The position numbers and the translations under genes were made by a program. 64,000 nt of DNA from Paenibacillus pasadenensis DSM 19293 (lineage in GTDB: Bacteria; Bacillota; Bacilli; Paenibacillales; Paenibacillaceae). Position 1 is the first letter of the stretch, and every line of letters starts with the position of its first letter. The DNA lies in NCBI RefSeq assembly GCF_000422485.1, contig NZ_AULW01000016.1:124001-188000 (forward strand), written 5' to 3'. Shown one piece after another: positions 34,802 to 41,556 of the stretch. Under the pieces are notes generated by a model. That model was not told the origin of the DNA. It saw only the letters and a list, made by a program, of their open reading frames with translations, and made no database searches.

Positions 34802-35833
34802 GTGATTGAGTATAAGAAAGGTAACTTGTTGGAATCCGAGGCCGAGGCTTTAGTAAACACGGTGAATTGTGTAGGAGTAATGGGTAAGGGGATAGCACTT
34901 CAATTTAAACAGGCTTATCCTGATAATTTTAAAGAGTACGAAAAAGCATGCAAAAATAATATGGTTATGCCAGGTAAAATGTTTGTTGTTGATACAGGGT
35001 CTATGTTTAATCCTCGATACATCATTAACTTTCCAACAAAGCGTCATTGGAAAGGAAAGTCAAAGATTGAAGACATACAGTCTGGATTAATTGATTTTAT
35101 TGAGATAATTCGGGAGTATGGAATTAGATCAGTAGCAATCCCTCCATTAGGCTGCGGTAATGGTGGTTTGAACTGGGAAGACGTTCGGCCACTAATTGAG
35201 GAAGCGGCATTGAAAGTTCCTGAGGTTTTATTTATGGTTTACCCGCCAATTGGAAGTCCTGAGCCTGATAAAATGCGTGTTGGAACCGAAAAGCCGAAGT
35301 TAACTCGTGCTAGAGCCTTACTTATAATGCTAATGAATCTCTATGCTGCACCGGGCTACAAACTGTCAATGTTGGAAATACAGAAACTTGCTTACTTTTT
35401 GCAAGAGAGTGGAGAGGATTTAAAGCTAAGATTTGTTAAAGCTCAGTTTGGACCGTATGCTGACAATTTAAATCATGTTCTTCAAAGACTTGAAGGGCAT
35501 TATATACGGGGATATGGAGATCGAAATCGGGATGCGGAGATTTATCTTTTACCTGAAGTAACAAGGGAAGCTGAAGGCTTTCTGAGTCAATTAAATGATG
35601 GGAGCACGGAAATAAGGCTTCAGCATACCAAACAAATAATTGAAGGTTACGAAACCCCATACGGACTTGAATTGCTAGCTACGACCGATTGGATTATTAA
35701 GCATTTTCCTGATTCCAGAGATAATGTGAAGATTGCGATTGATCATTTTAAAGCCTGGAATGAAAGGAAGAAGAATGTCTTTAAAGATACACATATCGAG
35801 ATGGCTTGGAGACATTTAACTGCCATAGATTAA
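34802..35833 (+). CDS. darG: DarG antitoxin: macrodomain ADP-ribosylglycohydrolase
   Basis: 343 residues. The N-terminal macrodomain (about 1-150) has NTVNCVGVMGKGIALQFKQAYP and the catalytic-loop PPLGCGNGGLNWEDV; it removes the ADP-ribose that DarT adds to DNA. The C-terminal domain (about 175-340: LEIQKLAYFLQES, FGPYADNLNHVLQRLEGHY) is the DarT-binding half of DarG. GTG start at 34802 behind AAGGTGGTGAG. A shared terminator separates it from the convergent recombinases. Confidence 0.93.
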   Translation: MIEYKKGNLLESEAEALVNTVNCVGVMGKGIALQFKQAYPDNFKEYEKACKNNMVMPGKMFVVDTGSMFNPRYIINFPTKRHWKGKSKIEDIQSGLIDFIEIIREYGIRSVAIPPLGCGNGGLNWEDVRPLIEEAALKVPEVLFMVYPPIGSPEPDKMRVGTEKPKLTRARALLIMLMNLYAAPGYKLSMLEIQKLAYFLQESGEDLKLRFVKAQFGPYADNLNHVLQRLEGHYIRGYGDRNRDAEIYLLPEVTREAEGFLSQLNDGSTEIRLQHTKQIIEGYETPYGLELLATTDWIIKHFPDSRDNVKIAIDHFKAWNERKKNVFKDTHIEMAWRHLTAID

Positions 35834-35849
35834 TCCTACAAACGATATG

Positions 35850-35888
35850 AATGCCCTGTCCAATTCAGCATTGGAAGGGCATTTTTTT
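35850..35888. terminator. Bidirectional terminator between darG and recombinase trio
   Basis: AATGCCCT-TCCAAT pairs with ATTGGA-AGGGCATT around TCAGC, followed by seven T; it touches the stop codon of the third recombinase. Confidence 0.9.
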
Positions 35889-36813
35889 AATCCTCGTCTA
35901 ATATCAAACTAACCGAAATGGGGAGGTACTCCAACGTGGTACCTAACAACTCATGCCTTAATTGTTGTTGAATTGCTCTCAAGTTTGCACCACTTTTAAG
36001 CATCAGAAATCCGGTAGTTCTTCTGAGATCATGGGGAATGACCCTTCTATTAATCCCGGCTTTTTCTGATATAGATCTGACTATAGATACCATTTGATTA
36101 TTATAGAGTTTACGTTTTTTTCTTGAGAATACATATGGACTAAAATCTTCTTCAATGGTCTCCTTATATTGTCTGAAGTGTTTCAGTTCGTTTGCTAGGA
36201 ACCCAGGAATGGCGACCCCCTTAGCATTTGTTTTTTGACCTTTGTTAACTATCACCATATTATTTTGAAAGTTGATCTGCTCAAATGAAAGGCAACATAT
36301 TTCATTGTTTCTAAGTCCGGTTGTAATGGCTGTCCAAATCAACAGATAGTAATATTTGGAGAAGGGCTCCTCTAGAAGGGCTGCTTTCAGGAGGTCTTTA
36401 CACTCAACCTCAGTCAAGAAATTAATATTTATATTTCGTTCATAATATTTGTTTGTATAATGGGCCATGGGGTTGTGGCTTATCATATTTACTCGATCAA
36501 GAAAGTTGAAAAAGCTCTTTAATGAACTAATTTTATTGTAAATGGTTTTATTTGAAAGCCCTGGATTTGATGATATAAGATACTGAACAAATTGATCAAT
36601 GAACGATTTGTTAATCGGTTCAAAATCATTTGATTCAACATAATATGTGAATCGGTCAAAATCTAGATTGCCTTCGAAACCGTTCTCCAAAAGAAATTCC
36701 TGAAGTGTGGCGAGAACCTTTTTGGTTGCTGAGCATGCTGGTTTCTTTAAGCCAGAGTGTTCACTCCAAGTTTTAAAATAAATAGAGTCGAATACAATTC
36801 CAGAGGGCGTCAT
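35887..36813 (-). CDS. Tyrosine recombinase, third of a trio
   Basis: 308 residues. Catalytic residues: first Arg in TTGLRNNEICCL, the HxxR box HDLRRTTGFLM, and a Tyr in LLGTTLEYLPI. The N-terminal SAM-like core-binding domain (FIDQFVQYLISSNPGLSNKTIYNKISSL) is present. It follows the second recombinase by 12 bases in the same operon. The HxxR box carries an extra Arg (DLRRT) and the LGH-type box is degenerate (RHELLG), so activity may depend on the partners. Confidence 0.88.
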   Translation of the reverse strand: MTPSGIVFDSIYFKTWSEHSGLKKPACSATKKVLATLQEFLLENGFEGNLDFDRFTYYVESNDFEPINKSFIDQFVQYLISSNPGLSNKTIYNKISSLKSFFNFLDRVNMISHNPMAHYTNKYYERNININFLTEVECKDLLKAALLEEPFSKYYYLLIWTAITTGLRNNEICCLSFEQINFQNNMVIVNKGQKTNAKGVAIPGFLANELKHFRQYKETIEEDFSPYVFSRKKRKLYNNQMVSIVRSISEKAGINRRVIPHDLRRTTGFLMLKSGANLRAIQQQLRHELLGTTLEYLPISVSLILDED

Positions 36814-36825
36814 TCCGTCTCCACC

Positions 36826-37920
36826 TCAATCAAATAAATTTGCCGCTAACGAGCGAGCGAAAGGATGTTTTTCGATTGCCTGTAGAAGCATGCTGTTAAA
36901 GAGTTGCAAATAAATGGTTGTTGTTTTTAATGATTTATGGCCAAGGAGTTTCGAAATACTGACAAGATCCACGCCCTCTTCTAAAGCGAACAATGCGAAA
37001 GAATGACGTAAAGAATGGACAGATAATCGCTCTTTCTCATCTGGAGAAATGGTCTGTGCCTCAGAAATTAACCCATCTAACATCTTTTGGACTGTACTAT
37101 CACTGATAGGGGTAACTCCCTTATCCGTTGAAAAAACATACAAATCAGTATAATTAGGCTGACTCTTAAGTGACCCGTATTTAAAACTTACATATTTTCT
37201 AAGAAGCTCTAATGATGTAGCTGTAATCCGCCGAGGAACTTTTTGAAGCTTTTTCCCCTTAACACGAACTTTTATATTCTGAGAATTATAGCAAATATCC
37301 CCGATTTGAAGTTGAGTCAACTCGTTAAGGCGAATACCGCTGCCAAGAAAAGTCCATAAGATGACAAAGTTTCTAAAACCATCGTTGGTCAGCCGCGATA
37401 AGTTTATAATTTCCTCTACTTGTTCTTTCGTAAAAGCCTTTGGAAGATCTTCATCAAACTCAACGTCAACTATCAAGGTTTCCTTGATCTTTTTAATATC
37501 TATTTCAAAGAATCGTGTGAAGGTAACAGTGAAAAAGTCCCTTAAAAATGAAGCTTTTTTTGATCGCGTATTTTGGGTTTTAACTGGCTTAAGGTAATCA
37601 AGTAGTACTTTGGGATTCTTCTCAAATGAAAGCAAAGATGGAGTTTCCGGCAGCGAATCGACATATGAAACAAACTGGTTCAATTCAGAACGATATGTCT
37701 TTTGAGTAGCTTCACTCTTTCGTCCGAATTCAGAGCTTTGTAAGTACCAATTTACGGCTTCCTCAAACGTTACATCTTTCCGTTCCTTTGGTTCTTCAAC
37801 GAAAATAAGATTGCTTCTTTCTAAAGCTTGTCTCATATGATCATGACTGTTGGTCGCAGCAAGTTTCTGCAAGTGGACCATCAGATTAGCGACAGGTGAG
37901 TTACCTTCTACCTTGAACAT
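36826..37920 (-). CDS. Tyrosine recombinase, second of a trio
   Basis: 364 residues. Core-binding domain (TFEEAVNWYLQSSEF, YRSELNQFVSYV), then the catalytic domain with GSGIRLNELTQLQ, VHSLRHSFALFALEEGV, LLGHKSLKTTTIYLQL: all of Arg, HxxR, H and Tyr are intact. ATG 37920 with GGAGATG 6 bases upstream; the longer frame to 38007 overlaps the preceding gene. It lies 4 bases after the first recombinase, so the genes are co-translated. Confidence 0.92.
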   Translation of the reverse strand: MFKVEGNSPVANLMVHLQKLAATNSHDHMRQALERSNLIFVEEPKERKDVTFEEAVNWYLQSSEFGRKSEATQKTYRSELNQFVSYVDSLPETPSLLSFEKNPKVLLDYLKPVKTQNTRSKKASFLRDFFTVTFTRFFEIDIKKIKETLIVDVEFDEDLPKAFTKEQVEEIINLSRLTNDGFRNFVILWTFLGSGIRLNELTQLQIGDICYNSQNIKVRVKGKKLQKVPRRITATSLELLRKYVSFKYGSLKSQPNYTDLYVFSTDKGVTPISDSTVQKMLDGLISEAQTISPDEKERLSVHSLRHSFALFALEEGVDLVSISKLLGHKSLKTTTIYLQLFNSMLLQAIEKHPFARSLAANLFD

Positions 37921-37924
37921 GAAA

Positions 37925-39454
37925 TCATCTCCATATAGAATCGATTTTTTGCATTGCATCATTAAGTTCTTGATTTTGCCTATGTAAATACTTTGAGGTC
38001 GTGTCAAGTCTGGTATGTCGAGCTAGACGTTTGATGATTTGCGGATGTACGTTTTTTCTAAGACTCAGTTTGGTGATAAATGTGTGCCTGAACAAATGAA
38101 GACCTCCGGGGAATGTCCAACCGGATATCAAAGAGTATAACTTGTATTTATCTAACATTTTTCCGTATAAAACTTTTTTAGATTGTCTTCCCTTAAAGAC
38201 AGATTTCTCGTCCGTACGAACTTTATATAGGGATTCTAAATATTGATAAAGTTTTTTCGGCAAGTGTAAGGGTACAGGTTTCCCAGCTTTGCCCTTACCC
38301 CGGATTTTGATTATCCTTGCTTGAAAATTAATATCTTCCCAATTTAGACGCTCGGCTTCACAGAATCGTAGTCCGAGATGCAGCAAGGATCCAAAAAAAG
38401 CTGTATCATACTCAGGATCATCCGAGTATCTAGCTATAGTATTGAAGAAATCTGATAATTGATCTTTATTGGGGATATCACGATGAAGATACCTCTGTGC
38501 TGATATTCCTCTTATTGAACCGATATTCTTTGGGATAATTCTGTTGTCATACAGATACTTAAAGAACGAAATCACACAGTAGAATTTATTGCTAACCGTT
38601 ATTTCGCTGTAAAGGCCTTTTGAATGGCAACGTTTAAGGTAATTTTCAAACTCTAAAATATGGTCTCTTTCGATTAACCAAACAGGTATTGCATTCGGTG
38701 AGAAATCATTGAAACTAGCGTAATTGTTAACAAGCCAGTTTAAAAACAACATTACGTCGCGGTTAATATCTTTTATATATCCTCCGGAACGACCTTCTGA
38801 TTGAATTTGGTCATTGAAGTTTTTCAAATAGGGATGCAGTTCATGATCGGCTAGTTTAGAGAGGATCCTTTTGTTTTGCTTGACAATATTGAATCTTCTT
38901 CCTGGGAAGTACAATTTAGCGATTTGGTTGAGCAAGAATTTCTTTATGTCTGAATTGACGTTTTTCAGACAATACTGAAAGTTTATTTCTGTAATATCAA
39001 GATCGTTAAGCTGCCAAATCGGCTTTTTAATGTATGTAGAGATCTGTTGTTGAAATTCCAGTGCTTCCTCGTAGAAGCCGTAAAGTTCGATCGGTGCCTT
39101 TGATGTCTGAATCCGTTTAAAATAATTTTTCACTTTGTCCAATTTGATACTTGGCTGAACTCTGTTTTCCCACAACCAATCAGCGATGTTCCCTTTAGTG
39201 TGGGGCAGATCAGTGGAGTTGTCATAACCTTCATAATTAAATAATGTATCCATAATGTTCCTCACTTTGCTCTTACTAACGTCCCATACGGCGTCAGTTG
39301 TAAGATGCACATCGTGAGGATTTTTTATTCCATTTATAAATTCTTCTGTGGAAGAAGCATTCCACAGAAATAATTCTGTTCCTTTCCACAGTTCGTTTTG
39401 TGGCTTCTGGTTGCTAATTAATTCATTAATTGCGTTTTTGGAATCTTTATCCAT
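37925..39454 (-). CDS. Tyrosine recombinase, first and largest of a trio
   Basis: 509 residues. The C-terminal catalytic domain has LHLGLRFCEAERLNWEDI, LHLFRHTFITKLSLRKNV and LARHTRLDTTSKYLHRQ (R, HxxR, H, Y complete). The N-terminal 240 residues are an extra, mostly helical region not typical of phage integrases. GGAGGTC before the ATG. Three tandem tyrosine recombinases on one strand are the hallmark of RIT (recombinase in trio) elements; here they may move only themselves or the whole sigK element. Confidence 0.92.
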   Translation of the reverse strand: MDKDSKNAINELISNQKPQNELWKGTELFLWNASSTEEFINGIKNPHDVHLTTDAVWDVSKSKVRNIMDTLFNYEGYDNSTDLPHTKGNIADWLWENRVQPSIKLDKVKNYFKRIQTSKAPIELYGFYEEALEFQQQISTYIKKPIWQLNDLDITEINFQYCLKNVNSDIKKFLLNQIAKLYFPGRRFNIVKQNKRILSKLADHELHPYLKNFNDQIQSEGRSGGYIKDINRDVMLFLNWLVNNYASFNDFSPNAIPVWLIERDHILEFENYLKRCHSKGLYSEITVSNKFYCVISFFKYLYDNRIIPKNIGSIRGISAQRYLHRDIPNKDQLSDFFNTIARYSDDPEYDTAFFGSLLHLGLRFCEAERLNWEDINFQARIIKIRGKGKAGKPVPLHLPKKLYQYLESLYKVRTDEKSVFKGRQSKKVLYGKMLDKYKLYSLISGWTFPGGLHLFRHTFITKLSLRKNVHPQIIKRLARHTRLDTTSKYLHRQNQELNDAMQKIDSIWR

Positions 39455-39485
39455 GTCGGGACCTCCTTAATTTGATTTCAAAAAG

Positions 39486-39514
39486 CTAATAAGACTGAGG
39501 TGAGAAAGTGGCAA
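39486..39514 (-). promoter_or_regulatory. Promoter of the recombinase trio
   Basis: On the minus strand TTGCCA (39509-39514), 17-base spacer, TATTAG (39486-39491). It overlaps the start of the divergent 53-residue ORF, so the two transcripts may interfere. Confidence 0.5.
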
Positions 39515-39669
39515 AGGTAGTACCAACCAAAATTAGAGTCATTTATGGGGATAATCATAAACAGTCACTCTTGTCAGCAATTGAAATTTTGAAGTCGAAA
39601 GCTACTGTCGAGATTACCGCTTCGAAAATGGGTAACAACAGTGCTATTAACGTTTTGAAGCATGATTAA
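39508..39669 (+). CDS. Small ORF divergent from recombinases (53 aa)
   Basis: GTG start with GAGGTGAG 4 bases upstream. The product begins MAKVVPTKIRVIYGDNHKQS and ends NNSAINVLKHD; basic and soluble, with no membrane segment. Its position back-to-back with the trio operon, overlapping that promoter, suggests a recombination accessory or regulator. Not recognised. The good ribosome site and normal codon use favour a real gene. Confidence 0.5.
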   Translation: MAKVVPTKIRVIYGDNHKQSLLSAIEILKSKATVEITASKMGNNSAINVLKHD

Positions 39670-39799
39670 CTTTTGAAGTATTCATTCCACTTGTTTTTGA
39701 TTCTTTACTTGCAGCAAGAGCCCGAATTGCAGATTGAACATTATGTTGAAAATGATTGCCTTTAAAACACTTGATTACCTTAGGTGAAACAAGCCCCAT
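39647..39799 (-). CDS. Possible small basic protein (50 aa)
   Basis: ATG 39799 with AGAGGT 8 bases upstream. Begins MGLVSPKVIKCFKGNHF and ends KVNHASKR; rich in Lys, His and Ser. Its 3' end overlaps the end of the plus-strand small ORF by 23 bases. Both may be real, but overlap and low complexity make this one doubtful. Confidence 0.25.
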   Translation of the reverse strand: MGLVSPKVIKCFKGNHFQHNVQSAIRALAASKESKTSGMNTSKVNHASKR

Positions 39800-39832
39800 A
39801 AACATTACCTCTTTCAAAAAGGCATAGAAAAA

Positions 39833-39884
39833 CAAAAAAGGGACCCAAAATACCACAGTTACCTGTGGAAAAATTGGATCCCTT
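39833..39884. repeat. Long imperfect inverted repeat
   Basis: AAAAGGGACCCAAAATACCACAG faces its near-complement ending GATCCCTTT, with a short central TTACC region. It can fold as a large hairpin with T-rich ends on the minus strand. Possible terminator, or a recombinase-recognised end of the trio module. The region 39,800-40,122 holds only this and the operator at 40,057. Confidence 0.55.
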
Positions 39885-40056
39885 TCGCGTATGCCAGAAA
39901 CTTATATTCATTAACAGTTGAACTATTAAGAATTCAGCAGAGGAACTTTCCGCATCCCGCATAACAGGGGAAAATTCTGCCTATGACTCTGCCTATGTTT
40001 CATACTATAAAAGATAGTAGGACTTGTTGTCAATGCCCCCACGTTAAAAAAAATTA

Positions 40057-40086
40057 GAACGTACATTCGCTGACAATCTCTTGTCT
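40057..40086 (+). promoter_or_regulatory. Composite operator 1: LexA-like box plus GACAA-N4-TTGTC palindrome
   Basis: GAACGTACATTC (40057-40068, LexA-like with one change) is followed by GACAATCTCTTGTC (40072-40085, perfect palindrome of 5-bp arms). The 30 bases match those at 56316-56345 at 26 positions. Placed 37 bases before the probable start of the HIRAN gene. The palindrome is the best candidate binding site of the WYL regulator encoded next door (inference). TGACA inside it may double as a -35 box. Confidence 0.7.
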
Positions 40087-40122
40087 CTTTGATTCGTCAT
40101 AATGGAGGAAAGACATACGGGA

Positions 40123-40500
40123 GTGAGTACAGTGGACCAAATGATCTATGTCGCCGTTACGGGCACGCAGCACTATTACGGAGCTGATTTCCTAAAGCCG
40201 GGTCAAATCGTTCACTTAATCAAAGACCCGGATAATCCGCATGACCATGAAGCAATAAAGGTGGATATGATCCCATTGGGCAAAATCGGTTATGTCGCCA
40301 ACAGTCCGCATACCGTACCGAAAGGATGCCGGAGTGCCGGACGGATTTATGATCGATTTGAACAACATGTTTGCGGTATGGTGCGATTTGTCGTGAAGGA
40401 TACAGCCATTGTTGAACTTACACCGGGCATAGAGGAAATGTACATCATCAAAACGACAGAGGACGTTGTGTTTTCTCCTTGTCTAGGCAGGAAGAACTAG
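40123..40500 (+). CDS. Stand-alone HIRAN-domain protein
   Basis: About 125 residues. HIRAN signature: VAVTGTQHYYGADFLKPGQIVHLIKDPDNPHDHEAIKV split across the domain, then GKIGYVANSPHTV. HIRAN domains bind DNA ends, especially the 3'-OH of single strands, and appear as single proteins in prophage and defence loci. Start unclear: GTG 40123 (10 bases after GGAGGAAAG) is preferred; ATG 40102 lies on top of that site; ATG 40141 is also possible. First gene of the defence operon, 64 bases before the WYL gene. Confidence 0.82.
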   Translation: MSTVDQMIYVAVTGTQHYYGADFLKPGQIVHLIKDPDNPHDHEAIKVDMIPLGKIGYVANSPHTVPKGCRSAGRIYDRFEQHVCGMVRFVVKDTAIVELTPGIEEMYIIKTTEDVVFSPCLGRKN

Positions 40501-40564
40501 GTAAAAAGTAGAATCCCAATATGATAACCATTTACATTCCATATGCCACGATGGGAGCTATAAT

Positions 40565-41518
40565 ATGACGGATAAAGTGATACGACTCTTTAAAATGCTA
40601 CTTGCCATTCAAGCCAATCCGGGGATTTCAGCCAAAGAGCTGGCAGATAAATGTGAGACAACGGATCGAACGATTTACAGAGACTTGAGGATATTGGATT
40701 TAATCGCACCGATCACGAACGAGGGGTATGGGAAAGGGTACCGTTTTGTCGGTAATTTCGCCATGTATCCGCTGAATTTCACGGAACAGGAAGCGTTGGT
40801 ATTTTCTGTCCTGCCTTCCGTGTTGGACACCAGCAAACTGCCTCCAGGCTTTGAATCCGCCTACGACAAGGTGATGGCTACGCATGTGAAAGAAACCCGG
40901 AAGCGGTACGATACATTGGAAAATGTCGCGGACATGATCCAAATGGGCACCCCGGCTTATCGGGAGAACAATGCCAACTTTTTGCTGCCCATCATGGAAG
41001 CGATTATCGCCTGCAAGACGATCAGGGCTGTTTATCATACCCAGAGCCGGAATGAATTGACGGAGCGCGAAATTGATCCGTACTACCTGGTTCCAAGGGA
41101 TCAGCGGTTTTATTTGATCGGTTATTGTCGTGCCAAGCGGGAGATTCGCACATTTCGCGCCAGCCGTTTCCGGCATGTAGAGCTGACAGGAAATCATTTT
41201 GACAAGGGCGATTTCAGCATCGCGCAGTACATGAAACACACCTGGTCTATTGAACGCGGGGATTCCTTAATCACCTTCAAGATTAAATTCCATCCGGATG
41301 TCGCCCGCTATGTAAAGGAAGAAGAATTGTTCGTGAGACCGAAGATGACCGATCTGCCAGACGGCAGCTTATTATTCGAAGTAACCGTCAACCACGAGCG
41401 CGAATTTATGAATTGGGTGGTTCAGTACGGACCTTCGGCGGAGATCCTAGAACCTGCATCTGTGCGGGAAAAGTTTAAGGAACAGCTGCAACGTTGGGGA
41501 CAGTTGTATGGGCAGTAA
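40565..41518 (+). CDS. WYL-domain transcriptional regulator (YafY type)
   Basis: 317 residues. N-terminal winged helix IRLFKMLLAIQANPGISAKELADKCETTDRTIYRDLRIL; central WYL domain with IREIDPYYLVPRDQRFYLIGYCRAKREIRTFRASRF-type core and the C-terminal WCX domain (FKIKFHPDVARYV, EFMNWVVQYGPSAEILEP). WYL proteins act as ligand-controlled repressors in BREX, CBASS and CRISPR loci. The RBS is GGGAG. Probably controls this operon and the YprA operon through the shared palindromes. Confidence 0.93.
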   Translation: MTDKVIRLFKMLLAIQANPGISAKELADKCETTDRTIYRDLRILDLIAPITNEGYGKGYRFVGNFAMYPLNFTEQEALVFSVLPSVLDTSKLPPGFESAYDKVMATHVKETRKRYDTLENVADMIQMGTPAYRENNANFLLPIMEAIIACKTIRAVYHTQSRNELTEREIDPYYLVPRDQRFYLIGYCRAKREIRTFRASRFRHVELTGNHFDKGDFSIAQYMKHTWSIERGDSLITFKIKFHPDVARYVKEEELFVRPKMTDLPDGSLLFEVTVNHEREFMNWVVQYGPSAEILEPASVREKFKEQLQRWGQLYGQ

Positions 41519-41556
41519 GTGCAAATGTGCGTTTAACCGAAAGGAAGGTGTCCCTT

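Noticed and set aside
40098-40103. CATAAT as -10 box of the HIRAN operon
   Set aside because: No -35 at 16-18 bases, and transcription would begin after the ribosome site GGAGGAAAG.
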